The position numbers and the translations under genes are program-made. Under the pieces are notes generated by a model, which was given only the letters and a program-made list of their open reading frames with translations, was not told the DNA's origin and did no database searches. A DNA stretch of 64,000 nucleotides from Polymorphum gilvum SL003B-26A1 (GTDB lineage: Bacteria > Pseudomonadota > Alphaproteobacteria > Rhizobiales > Stappiaceae). Every line of letters starts with the position of its first letter. Position 1 is the stretch's first letter. The DNA is taken from contig NC_015259.1 in the NCBI RefSeq assembly GCF_000192745.1, forward strand, positions 1,627,001 to 1,691,000. Reading direction: 5' to 3'. Shown in pieces: positions 56,352 to 64,000 of this stretch.

Positions 56352-56912
56352 TTAAGCGACAGGGCGTGCGGCGAGCGCGATGGTGATGTAGCTCCAGCCG
56401 TTGAAGGCGACCGACAGGCCGGCGACCAGGCCGAGCGCCCAAGCAGCGGAGGAGGGGAACTCGAACCAGATCAGCACCCCGGCGGCGAGCGAGACGACGC
56501 CGGCCGCCGCGATCCAGCCCCAGCCGTCGTGCGGCCTGAGGCGGAAGGCGAAGACGAGTTGTCCCGCTCCTTGCGCGAGGAACACGGCGGCGACCACCAG
56601 CGTCAGCGCCAGCGTGCCGGCGAGCGGTTGGGTGTAGATCACGACGCCGCCGATCAGCGCGATCAGGCCGGTGATCAGGTCCCATAGGAAACCGGTCCAG
56701 CCCTGGCACCGGAAGGCGTGGTAGATCTGCACCGCGCCGCCGCCGACCAGCACCAGCGCGATCAGCAGGGTTATGGCGATCGACGAGGCGAGCGGCGCGG
56801 CGACGAGCACAAGGCCGCCGGCCACGAGCAGGATCCCGAGCAGCAGGAACCAGACCCAGCTTTCCCGCACCTTCTCGCTGTAGTCGGCGCTCTGCCGTGC
56901 GCTGTCTGCCAT
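56352..56912 (-). CDS. HdeD/DUF308-family membrane protein
   Basis: A 186-residue inner-membrane protein with six predicted helices. It shows the repeated pattern of the HdeD family (WVWFLLLGILLVAGGLVLVAAPLASSIAITLLIALVLVGGGAVQIYHAF, then IGGVVIYTQPLAGTLALTLVVAAVFLAQGAGQLVFAF). HdeD in E. coli contributes to acid resistance at high density; the function of most homologues is not known. The start at 56912 aligns with MADSARQSADYSEKVRESW; the upstream extension has no support. It is divergent from trmJ. Confidence 0.88.
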   Translation of the reverse strand: MADSARQSADYSEKVRESWVWFLLLGILLVAGGLVLVAAPLASSIAITLLIALVLVGGGAVQIYHAFRCQGWTGFLWDLITGLIALIGGVVIYTQPLAGTLALTLVVAAVFLAQGAGQLVFAFRLRPHDGWGWIAAAGVVSLAAGVLIWFEFPSSAAWALGLVAGLSVAFNGWSYITIALAARPVA

Positions 56913-57087
56913 GGGGTTTCGCCTTTCGTCGCGTGTTTCGGTGCCGCCGAGGATAGGCCCGGCCTGCGTCATCGGGAAGACGGGGAGACGACGGGGGGAC
57001 GATACGCACCGAGCCGCCTGCCTGCCGCCTGCGGCGCGTCAACCGCGCGCTGGCATTTCGCCGCGGCTTCCGCTACATCCCCGGCCC

Positions 57088-57957
57088 ATGACACGCAACG
57101 CCAATATACGCGACGAGGCGCTGGCCGTGGATATCCGTCCGCCGGCGGTGATCCTGTGCGAGCCGCAACTCGGTGAGAACATCGGCACCGCCGCCCGCGC
57201 CATGGCCAATTTCGGCCTCGTCGACCTGCGCCTGGTCAACCCGCGCGACGGCTGGCCGAGCGACAAGGCGCGCGCGGCGGCGAGCCGCGCCGACCATGTC
57301 ATCGATGCCGTGCAGGTGTTCGACAGCCTGGAGGCGGCGGTCGCCGACCTTTCCTTCGTCTTCGCCACCACGGCGCGGTCGCGCGAGGTCGCCAAGCCGG
57401 TGCGCGGCCCCGACGAGGCGGCGGCGACCGTGGTTGGCTACGGCGCCACGGGGCTCGCCACCGGCTACCTGTTCGGCCGCGAGCGCTGGGGCCTCAACAA
57501 CGACGAGGTGGCGCTCGCCGACGAGATCGTCACCCTGCCGGTCGACCCGGCCTTCGCCTCGCTCAACATCGCCCAGGCGGTGCTGGTCTGCGCCTACGAG
57601 TGGCGCAAGACGGCGACGCGCGGCGCGCTGCCCTTTGCCCTCGACGAGGATGCCAATCCGCCGGCCGGCAAGGCCGACCTCCTGCGCTTCTTCGAGCATC
57701 TGGAAGGCGCGCTCGACGGCGCCGGCTTCCTGCGCCCGGTCGAGCGGCGCCCGCACATGGTGCGCAACATCCGCAACATCTTCCAGAAGGCGCGGCTGAC
57801 CGACCAGGAAGTCAAGACCCTGCGCGGCATCGTAGCCGCCCTGGAGCGCCGGCCGAGCCGGCCGCGCAAGGACATGCCGCCTGAAGACGCCACCGACGAA
57901 GGCCTGCTCGGCGGCGAGGGGGGCGAGGCGGGCGAGGCGGGCGAGGGCAGCGCGTGA
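57088..57957 (+). CDS. trmJ: tRNA (cytidine/uridine-2'-O-) methyltransferase TrmJ family
   Basis: A 289-residue SPOUT-family RNA methyltransferase. [41 protein letters not shown] is the SpoU opening. The knot motifs [46 protein letters not shown] bind S-adenosyl-methionine. The tail is low complexity ([13 protein letters not shown]). The stop overlaps the murI start (GTGA), so the two are likely coupled. The exact RNA target (tRNA position 32 for TrmJ) is inferred from the family. Confidence 0.88.
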   Translation: MTRNANIRDEALAVDIRPPAVILCEPQLGENIGTAARAMANFGLVDLRLVNPRDGWPSDKARAAASRADHVIDAVQVFDSLEAAVADLSFVFATTARSREVAKPVRGPDEAAATVVGYGATGLATGYLFGRERWGLNNDEVALADEIVTLPVDPAFASLNIAQAVLVCAYEWRKTATRGALPFALDEDANPPAGKADLLRFFEHLEGALDGAGFLRPVERRPHMVRNIRNIFQKARLTDQEVKTLRGIVAALERRPSRPRKDMPPEDATDEGLLGGEGGEAGEAGEGSA

Positions 57958-58742
57958 GCGGCCCCGTGCTCCTGTTCGACAGCGGCATCGGCGGCCTCAC
58001 CGTGCTGCGCGAGGCCCGCGTGCTGATGCCGGAGCGCAGCTTCGTCTATGTCGCCGACGATGCCGCCTTTCCCTATGGCGGCTGGGACGAGGCGCCGTTG
58101 CGCGCCCGGCTGCTGGCGCTGTTCGCCGAACTGTTCGACCGCTTCGATCCGGTCGTTTCCATCGTCGCCTGCAACACCGCCTTCACGCTCGCCGGCGCCG
58201 ATCTGCGCGCCGCCTTCCCCGACCGCACCTTTGTCGGCACCGTGCCGGCGATCAAGCCCGCGGCCGAGCGCACCCGCTCCGGCCTGGTTTCCGTGCTCGC
58301 CACGCCGGGCACGGTGAGGCGCGCCTACACGCGCGAACTGATCCAGTCTTTCGCCAGCCAGTGCCACGTGCGTCTGGTCGGCTCGCAGAACCTCGCGCCC
58401 ATGGCCGAGGCCTATATCCGCGGCGAGCCGCTTTCCGACGAGGCGGTCGGCGCCGAGATCGCCGACTGCTTTCTGGAGAAGGACGGCGCGCGCACCGACA
58501 TCGTGGTGCTCGCCTGCACCCATTACCCGTTCCTCGCCAACGTGTTCCGCCGGCTGTCGCCGTGGCCGGTCGACTGGCTCGACCCGGCCGAGGCGATCGC
58601 CCGCCAGGCCCGCCGCCTGGTGCCGGCGCTGGCGCATCTGAAGGACCGGACCCAGACCGACCACGCCGTCTTCACCTCCGGCAGCCCCGACTTCCCCACC
58701 CGCCGCCTGATGCAGGGCTTCGGCCTGACGGTGGCGGGCTAA
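57954..58742 (+). CDS. murI: Glutamate racemase MurI
   Basis: A 262-residue cytoplasmic enzyme that makes D-glutamate for peptidoglycan. The opening [22 protein letters not shown] holds the conserved Asp-Ser. The two catalytic cysteines are in [10 protein letters not shown] and [14 protein letters not shown]. It begins with GTG overlapping the trmJ stop by four bases. Confidence 0.94.
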   Translation: MSGPVLLFDSGIGGLTVLREARVLMPERSFVYVADDAAFPYGGWDEAPLRARLLALFAELFDRFDPVVSIVACNTAFTLAGADLRAAFPDRTFVGTVPAIKPAAERTRSGLVSVLATPGTVRRAYTRELIQSFASQCHVRLVGSQNLAPMAEAYIRGEPLSDEAVGAEIADCFLEKDGARTDIVVLACTHYPFLANVFRRLSPWPVDWLDPAEAIARQARRLVPALAHLKDRTQTDHAVFTSGSPDFPTRRLMQGFGLTVAG

Positions 58743-59061
58743 GGGCGGGAGACGGTGCCGTGCTGGTCCGGAAGGGCGGGAGGCATGCGGCATTCTTGGC
58801 GATTACCGGCGGCAGGTATCCGGGGCACCGAGGAAAAGCCATCGTCCCCCGCGCTTTGCCCGCGTGGCCGTTTGACTTTTCGCCCCACCTCGGCTAGACA
58901 CCCGCGATCCGCGCGGGGCAGGGCTCCGGGCGGACTACGCACCCGCGGGTTTCCGGCCGGCGCCGCTCAGCCGGGACCCTGTCGATCCGTCGGCCTTCGG
59001 GCCTGAGGATAAAGGAGGGCGCGTTTCCTTACAAAAACCACGACACGACAAGGAAACCGCG
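58743..59061 (+). other. Intergenic region before rpsD
   Basis: About 319 bases without a gene. It contains a sigma-70-type promoter (58872-58900) and an AAGGA ribosome-binding site just before rpsD. The long leader between them (about 155 bases) could hold a regulatory RNA element; S4 is an autogenous regulator in some bacteria, but no specific structure was recognised. Confidence 0.5.
58872..58900 (+). promoter_or_regulatory. Sigma-70-type promoter of rpsD
   Basis: TTGACT (58872-58877) and TAGACA (58895-58900) are separated by exactly 17 bases, matching the housekeeping -35 and -10 boxes. Confidence 0.6.
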
Positions 59062-59679
59062 ATGTCGAAGCGCCACAGCGTGAAGCACAAGATCGACCGC
59101 CGCATGGGCGAGAACATCTGGGGTCGCCCCAAGAGCCCGGTCAACAAGCGCGAATACGGCCCCGGCCAGCACGGCCAGCGCCGCAAGGGCAAGCTGTCCG
59201 ACTTCGGCGTGCAGCTGCGCGCCAAGCAGAAGCTCAAGGGCTACTACGGCAACATTTCCGAAAAGCAGTTCCAGAAGGTCTATACCGAGGCCTCGCGCAT
59301 GAAGGGCGACACCTCGGAGAACCTGATCGGCCTGCTCGAGCGTCGTCTCGACGCCATCGTCTACCGCGCCAAGTTTGTGCCGACCGTGTTCGCCGCGCGC
59401 CAGTTCGTCAGCCACGGCCACGTCAAGGTCAATGGCAAGCGCGTCACCATCGGCTCCTACCGCTGCCGTCCGGGCGACGTCATCGAGGTGCGCGAGCGCT
59501 CCAAGCAGATGGTCTTGGTGCTTGAGGCCGCGCAGTCGGGCGAGCGCGACGTGCCTGACTACATCGACGCCGACCATGGCAAGATGACCGCTACCTTTGC
59601 CCGGATCCCCAGCTTCTCCGAGGTTCCCTATCCGGTGCAGATGGAACCGAACTTGGTCGTCGAATTCTATTCGCGCTGA
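59062..59679 (+). CDS. rpsD: 30S ribosomal protein S4
   Basis: A 205-residue primary rRNA-binding protein. The start [70 protein letters not shown] is typical of alphaproteobacterial S4. The S4 RNA-binding domain follows ([38 protein letters not shown]). It is transcribed alone, with a strong terminator. Confidence 0.98.
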   Translation: MSKRHSVKHKIDRRMGENIWGRPKSPVNKREYGPGQHGQRRKGKLSDFGVQLRAKQKLKGYYGNISEKQFQKVYTEASRMKGDTSENLIGLLERRLDAIVYRAKFVPTVFAARQFVSHGHVKVNGKRVTIGSYRCRPGDVIEVRERSKQMVLVLEAAQSGERDVPDYIDADHGKMTATFARIPSFSEVPYPVQMEPNLVVEFYSR

Positions 59680-59700
59680 CCGGTTCGCGATCGGAATGTC

Positions 59701-59730
59701 AAAGGGCTGCCCGTTCGGGCAGCCCTTTTT
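59701..59730 (+). terminator. Terminator after rpsD
   Basis: AAAGGGCTGCCCG and CGGGCAGCCCTTT form a 13-bp stem around a TT loop, ending in a T-tract. It also sits 60 bases after the anbu stop and may serve both directions. Confidence 0.9.
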
Positions 59731-59789
59731 GCTTGTTTGGCAGCGTTTCGGCGGGTTTCCGGCGGGTCTCTAGCGGTGTTTGCGAGCGC

Positions 59790-60515
59790 CTAGAGGGGCG
59801 GTTCCGGCAGGCCCTTGACCAGGTCCTGCAGACCTGCGCTGTACTGCTCTCGCAACGCCTTCAGATAGTCGTTCTCGATGTTGAAGCAGTATTGCCGCGC
59901 GCTCGTGAAGCTGTCCCTGTCGTAGATCATCAGATCGAACGGCGGGCCGACCGACAGGTTGCTTCGCATGGTGGCGTCGAAGGACAGCAGCGTCAGCTTG
60001 GCCGCCTCGCTCGGGCTGGTGTCCGAGCCCAGCAGCCGGTCGAGGATAGGCTTGCCGTACTTGGTCTCGCCGATCTGAAGAAACGGTGTCCGCTCAGAGG
60101 CCTCCATGAAGTTTCCGGCAGAGTAGATCTGGAACAGGCGGGGATCCTCGCCGGCGATCTGGCCGCCGATGATGAAGGACGCGGACGGATCGCCGTGGGG
60201 TTGGACGAATTCGGCCTCGCGGGCGATTACATCGCGCAAGGTGTCGCCGACTTTCTGCGCCGCATCGAAGAGTGTCAGAGACAAGGTGAGATCTCGGCTC
60301 TGATCGCCACTGCCATAGCTTTGCTTCAGCCAGGCGATGACCGCCTGCGTCGTCGCCAGGTTGCCGGCCGACAGCACGGTTATCACCCGTTCGCCCGGCG
60401 TTTCGAACACCGTCAGCTTGGACACGGTGGCGATCTGGTCGATGCCGGCGTTGGTGCGCGAGTCGGAGGCCAGCAGCAGGCCGTCGCGCAACAGGATTCC
60501 AAGGCAGTAGGTCAT
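59790..60515 (-). CDS. Proteasome-type protease of the Anbu family
   Basis: A 241-residue Ntn-hydrolase resembling Anbu, the ancestral beta-subunit-like relative of HslV and the proteasome. The start MTYCLGILLRDGLLLASDSRTNAGIDQIATVSKLTVFETPGERVITVLSAGNLATTQAVI matches; removal of the initiator Met would expose Thr as nucleophile. The start at 60515 was chosen for that reason; a longer upstream frame is shadow. The usual Anbu neighbours (transglutaminase-like, alpha-E and ATP-grasp genes) are not seen here. Confidence 0.9.
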   Translation of the reverse strand: MTYCLGILLRDGLLLASDSRTNAGIDQIATVSKLTVFETPGERVITVLSAGNLATTQAVIAWLKQSYGSGDQSRDLTLSLTLFDAAQKVGDTLRDVIAREAEFVQPHGDPSASFIIGGQIAGEDPRLFQIYSAGNFMEASERTPFLQIGETKYGKPILDRLLGSDTSPSEAAKLTLLSFDATMRSNLSVGPPFDLMIYDRDSFTSARQYCFNIENDYLKALREQYSAGLQDLVKGLPEPPL

Positions 60516-60772
60516 GGGTCGGGCACCGGCTGGACGTTGGGACGGGACGGGTCGATGCGTATACGCGCGGCTGGCCCGCCGGTTCCTGTCTACAGCATTT
60601 CGGGGGATTGCCAAACTGCGGGCCGGGCCGGGCCGGGACGGGTCGGTCCGGCCGGCCGGCCAAGGCCTTGTGCGGCCTGTCGCGCTTCGACGGCACAATT
60701 GCGAGGCGGCGAGGCAGGGTATAAACATCGCGGCGAAGCAAGCGCACCACCGAAGGCAACGGGGGACAGGCA

Positions 60773-61741
60773 GTGACGGATGGCAATGCGACGACGGCCG
60801 AGACGGATCTCGACGGGGCGGGGGAAGACGGCGACTGCCCGGCGCTGTTCCGCTCCGCGCCGTCCTCGGTCGAGTTCAAGAAGCTGCGTAAGCGCCTGCT
60901 GCGCCAGGCCCGCCAGGCCATCGAGGACTACGCCATGCTGCCGGCCCGCGCGGACGGTTACCCCCCGAAATGGCTGGTCTGCCTGTCCGGCGGCAAGGAC
61001 AGCTACACCCTGCTTGCCGTCCTCATGGACCTGAAATGGCGCGGATTACTGCCAGTAGATCTGATCGCCTGTAATCTGGATCAGGCTCAGCCGGGGTTTC
61101 CGGCCGATGTCCTGCCGGCCTTCTTCGAGAAGAACGCAATAAAGCACGTCATCGTGCGCGAGGACACCTATTCGATCGTCACCGACAAGATCCCTGCCCA
61201 CAAGACCTATTGTTCACTGTGCTCACGGTTGCGTCGCGGAATCCTTTATCGCATCGCGAGAGAACAGGGGTGCGAGGCGATTGTACTCGGGCATCACCGC
61301 GAGGACATCCTCGAAACCTTCTTCATGAACCTGTTCCACGGCGGCAGGCTGGCATCGATGCCGCCGAAACTGCTTAACGACGACGGCGACCTGTTCGTTC
61401 TGCGTCCGCTATCCTATTGCTCCGAAAACGATATCGCCCGCTTCGCGCGTGCCATGGCGTTCCCGATCATCCCCTGCAACCTGTGCGGATCCCAGGACGG
61501 CCTGCAGCGCGAGGAGATCAAGCGCATGTTGCAGGCCTGGGAACAACAGGCGCCGGGCCGGCTCGGGGTCATGGCGCGCGCCCTCGCGCACACCCGCCCG
61601 TCGCATCTGCTCGATCGGTCCCTTTATGATTTCAATGGCTTGAGTCCAAGGGCTGATGCTGTCGAGGCAGCGTCCTCTAGTTCGGAGGAGCCTTGCGGCG
61701 CCAGCCTTGCGATGCTCGGTTCCCTGTTCGCCGCGCAGTAG
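60773..61741 (+). CDS. ttcA: tRNA 2-thiocytidine biosynthesis protein TtcA
   Basis: A 322-residue tRNA-modifying enzyme that thiolates cytidine 32. The PP-loop motif SGGKDS is in [18 protein letters not shown]. The iron-sulfur cysteines are in [12 protein letters not shown] and PCNLCGSQ. It starts with GTG, preceded by GGGGAC. The last 30 residues are variable. It is divergent from the Anbu gene. Confidence 0.94.
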   Translation: MTDGNATTAETDLDGAGEDGDCPALFRSAPSSVEFKKLRKRLLRQARQAIEDYAMLPARADGYPPKWLVCLSGGKDSYTLLAVLMDLKWRGLLPVDLIACNLDQAQPGFPADVLPAFFEKNAIKHVIVREDTYSIVTDKIPAHKTYCSLCSRLRRGILYRIAREQGCEAIVLGHHREDILETFFMNLFHGGRLASMPPKLLNDDGDLFVLRPLSYCSENDIARFARAMAFPIIPCNLCGSQDGLQREEIKRMLQAWEQQAPGRLGVMARALAHTRPSHLLDRSLYDFNGLSPRADAVEAASSSSEEPCGASLAMLGSLFAAQ

Positions 61742-61780
61742 AGGCAATGCCTGCCTCTGAACCTTGGTGGTGGGATCCGC

Positions 61781-62050
61781 TCAACGGATGTCGCCGAGTC
61801 CCTCGAACCCGCCCGCCGGGCGGTTGCGCACCAGAATGACCAGACCAGATTCGGACGGCGCGGCGCCCGCCTTGGCCAACCCGCCGTGGGCGCGACAGAG
61901 TTCCTCGTCCGTCAGCCGTTCGGCCGGAGCAAAAATCGTGAGGGTAGAGCACTCCACACGGCGCAGGTTCATCGCCCTGTCGTCCGCCTGCGGCGAGAGG
62001 GCATATCCCACCAGACCAATACCCAAAGTCGCGATCGAAAGCTTCAACAT
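61781..62050 (-). CDS. Small hypothetical protein with N-terminal hydrophobic segment
   Basis: An 89-residue protein starting MLKLSIATLGIGLVGYALSPQADDR, which could be a signal peptide or a membrane anchor. The rest contains two cysteines (ECSTL and ELCRAHGG) and no motif I know. A good ribosome-binding stretch (GGGAGCGGGG) precedes the ATG. It converges on ttcA and lies downstream of the grxD terminator, so it is a separate unit. Confidence 0.55.
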   Translation of the reverse strand: MLKLSIATLGIGLVGYALSPQADDRAMNLRRVECSTLTIFAPAERLTDEELCRAHGGLAKAGAAPSESGLVILVRNRPAGGFEGLGDIR

Positions 62051-62193
62051 CGTCCCCGCTCCCTGATTGGCGGACCTGTCCAGGTCCTTGTCCGACAGGA
62101 CGGAGAATGGCGGTACACGACTGTACTGACCCTTAATCCGGCATTCACCTGACGTTCATGCTAGGCGATTCGGCAAAAATTGCCGAGCGGGCA

Positions 62194-62224
62194 CAAAACG
62201 ACGGCCGCTCGCAGGAGCGGCCGT
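62194..62224 (-). terminator. Terminator after grxD
   Basis: On the minus strand ACGGCCGCTC and GAGCGGCCGT form a 10-bp stem with a 4-base loop followed by CGTTTTGT. It is about 30 bases after the grxD stop. Confidence 0.75.
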
Positions 62225-62253
62225 CCACAGCCGGAAGGCAAGACGCGATCAGG

Positions 62254-62586
62254 TCAGGCGCTCTGCTGGACCGCGATGCCCTTGTCGGTGAAGGCCGACT
62301 GCAGTTCCCGGTTCTGGAACATTTCGCGGATGATGTCGCACCCGCCGACGAACTCCCCCTTGATATAGAGCTGGGGAATGGTCGGCCAGTTGGAGAATTC
62401 CTTGATCCCCTGGCGGATCTCGTCGTCCTCGAGCACGTTGATGCCCTTGTAGTCGACGCCCAGGTAGTCGAGTATCTGCACGACCTGACCCGAGAATCCG
62501 CACTGCGGAAAGTTCGGCGTACCCTTCATGAACAGCACGACGTCGTTGCTGTCGACTTCGTTCTTGATCCAGTCCTGAATGCTCAT
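62254..62586 (-). CDS. grxD: Monothiol glutaredoxin GrxD
   Basis: A 110-residue cytoplasmic glutaredoxin with the CGFS active site in [20 protein letters not shown], then [25 protein letters not shown]. It binds a [2Fe-2S] cluster together with BolA-type partners. The bolA gene directly upstream fits that partnership. Confidence 0.96.
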   Translation of the reverse strand: MSIQDWIKNEVDSNDVVLFMKGTPNFPQCGFSGQVVQILDYLGVDYKGINVLEDDEIRQGIKEFSNWPTIPQLYIKGEFVGGCDIIREMFQNRELQSAFTDKGIAVQQSA

Positions 62587-62678
62587 GTGTCCGTCCTTGA
62601 TGATAGGCCAGGCATCGAAGGCCTGGAGTTCGGTCGAATTGGGGTGGGCAGGTCCCGTCGTATGTCGGATCGGTTCGA

Positions 62679-62912
62679 TCAGTCCGGCGCGCTGGTCTGC
62701 AGCGCCAGGGCGTGCAATGCGCCGCCCATGTTTCCCTTCAGCGCCTGATAGACCATCTGATGCTGCTGGACACGGCTTTTGCCCCGGAACGCCTCGGAGA
62801 TCACGTTTGCAGCGTAATGATCGCCGTCGCCTGCCAGATCGCGGATCTCGACCTTTGCGTCAGGCAGGGCTGCCTTGATCAGGGTTTCGATCTCGTTTGC
62901 GTCCATCGGCAT
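62679..62912 (-). CDS. BolA/IbaG-family protein
   Basis: A 77-residue protein. [60 protein letters not shown] contains the conserved His and the F-x-G-K-S-R-V-x-x-H-x-x-V-Y motif of BolA proteins. It is predicted to pair with the CGFS glutaredoxin encoded 92 bases further on. It lies 45 bases after purL on the same strand. Confidence 0.94.
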   Translation of the reverse strand: MPMDANEIETLIKAALPDAKVEIRDLAGDGDHYAANVISEAFRGKSRVQQHQMVYQALKGNMGGALHALALQTSAPD

Positions 62913-62957
62913 TTGGGCGGTCCTTGTCCTGGTCTTTTTCTGGAGGTCTTGCTGGCA

Positions 62958-64000
62958 CTACTGCATCGCCATGTAGGCTGGGAACCAATTCTCGTGTGCC
63001 TCCCGCAGCTTTGCAACGGATATGGTGAGGATGCCCTCAACAGTCAAATCGGTGCCGCCGACCGTGCCGATCTGCTGTGCCTCGACACCAGCGTCAACAG
63101 CATCCTCCAGCAGGCTGTCGACATCGTCCGCTCGTGCGGTGATGACATAGCGGCCCTGATCCTCGCCGAAAAGGGCGGCATGGGCCAGCCCGGACAGCTT
63201 CACGGTGGCCCCCAGGTCGCTGGCCATGGCCATTTCCGCCAGGGTGACGCCGAGGCCGCCGGAGGACACGTCATGGACGGCAGTCACGCGGCGGGCGCCG
63301 ATGAACTGGCGCACCAGCAACCCGTTTCGCCGCTCCGCCGCGAGGTCGACCGGTGGGGGTGTCCCCTCTTCGCGGCCGAGAATCTCCGCAAGGTACTGGG
63401 AGGCGCCGAGGTGGGATCCAATCCCGCCAACGATGATGATCGTATCGCCCTCGCCGGCAAAGGCCGACCCGGCGCGGACGGTGACGTCGGGCAGCAGGCC
63501 GACGCCTCCGATGGCCGGCGTCGGCAGGATCGCCTTGCCTTGGGTCTCGTTGTAGAGCGAGACGTTGCCCGAGACGATAGGGAACCTCAGTGCCAGGCAG
63601 GCCTCGCCGATGCCTTTGATGCAGCCGACGAACTGGCCCATGATCTCGGGGCGTTCCGGGTTGCCGAAGTTGAGGTTATCCGTCGCGGCCAGCGGTTCGG
63701 CGCCGACCGCCGTCAGGTTGCGCCAGACCTCGGCGACGGCCTGCTTGCCGCCTTCGAACGGGTCGGCTTCGCAATAGCGGGGCGTGACGTCGACCGTGAA
63801 TGCAAGGCCCTTGCGGGTGCCTTCGACACGGACGACGCCGGCGTCGCCGCCGGGCCGAGCAGCCGTGTTGCCCTGGATCAGGGTGTCATACTGTTCGTAG
63901 ACCCAGCGGCGCGAGGATCCGTTGGCGCCGCCGACGAGCTTCAGCAGGGTCTCGGCATAGTCGGCAGGTTCCGGGATGTCGGCTGCGTTCAGGATAGGGC
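62958..64000 (-). CDS. purL: Phosphoribosylformylglycinamidine synthase subunit PurL (partial, N-terminus outside window)
   Basis: The frame is open to the right edge, so about 347 C-terminal residues are seen. PurL makes FGAM in purine synthesis, together with PurS and PurQ in this small-subunit form. Recognisable parts are [68 protein letters not shown] and [13 protein letters not shown]. No start codon lies between the edge and 63641; the ATG at 63641 is internal. It is followed by bolA and grxD, probably one transcript. Confidence 0.95.
   Translation of the reverse strand, partial: PILNAADIPEPADYAETLLKLVGGANGSSRRWVYEQYDTLIQGNTAARPGGDAGVVRVEGTRKGLAFTVDVTPRYCEADPFEGGKQAVAEVWRNLTAVGAEPLAATDNLNFGNPERPEIMGQFVGCIKGIGEACLALRFPIVSGNVSLYNETQGKAILPTPAIGGVGLLPDVTVRAGSAFAGEGDTIIIVGGIGSHLGASQYLAEILGREEGTPPPVDLAAERRNGLLVRQFIGARRVTAVHDVSSGGLGVTLAEMAMASDLGATVKLSGLAHAALFGEDQGRYVITARADDVDSLLEDAVDAGVEAQQIGTVGGTDLTVEGILTISVAKLREAHENWFPAYMAMQ

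Overview
This is a GC-rich window from an alphaproteobacterium, most likely Hyphomicrobiales (Rhizobiales) or a close relative. The class is supported by FlaF/FlbT flagellin regulators, FliX, a CckA hybrid kinase beside flhB, CtrA-type TTAA-N7-TTAA boxes, an alphaproteobacterial SOS box (GAAC-N7-GAAC) before recA, and the gene neighbourhood recA-alaS-icd-trmJ-murI-rpsD-grxD-bolA-purL. The order-level call is inference from memory of gene order. No sequence search was run.

Layout. 1-1.8 kb: the end of an MFS transporter, then a small secreted protein and a MoxR ATPase. 2.1-7.0 kb: the hook operon flgE-flgK-flgL behind a clear sigma-54 (-24/-12) promoter. 7.1-14.5 kb (minus strand): flaF and flbT, which overlap by 119 bp, then four tandem flagellin genes, two of them nearly identical, most with a terminator behind them and TTAA-type boxes in front. 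14.8-17.2 kb (minus): a FlaG-like gene and the operon flgI-flgJ(rod-binding)-flgN. 17.5-18.5 kb: fliX and dksA. 18.7-22.0 kb (minus): flgF-flgG-flgA-flgH behind a sigma-54 promoter. 22.2-29.3 kb: fliL-fliM-(DUF6468/PflI-like)-motE and a 1,321-residue AMIN/TPR-like protein. 29.3-31.5 kb (minus): fliO-fliP. 31.9-38 kb: flgB-flgC-fliE-fliQ-fliR-flhB followed by cckA.

38-44.8 kb (minus): a lipoprotein, a DinB-family protein, an uncharacterised three-gene module (TelA-like coiled-coil protein, DUF6384-like membrane protein, coiled-coil protein with a Gly/Ser tail), and psuK-psuG for pseudouridine breakdown. 45-50.7 kb: recA, alaS and a potassium channel with a cyclic-nucleotide-binding domain. 50.9-56 kb: two unrelated NADP isocitrate dehydrogenases (homodimeric icd and a monomeric form) flanking a MarR-GNAT fusion and cutA. 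56.3-64 kb: hdeD-like, trmJ-murI, rpsD, a solitary Anbu proteasome-like protease, ttcA, a small secreted protein, and purL-bolA-grxD (purL runs off the right edge).

How it fits together. The flagellar genes appear to fall into two promoter groups. CtrA-type boxes precede fliL, flgB and at least two flagellin genes. Sigma-54 promoters precede flgE, flgI and flgF. CckA, the kinase that feeds phosphate towards CtrA, is the last gene of the flgB array, so it may be in a feedback loop with the flagellar cascade. FlbT and FlaF would tune flagellin synthesis after transcription. FliF, FliG, FliN, FliI, MotA/B and the sigma-54 activator are not in this window. I saw no tRNA, rRNA, CRISPR array, insertion sequence or prophage.
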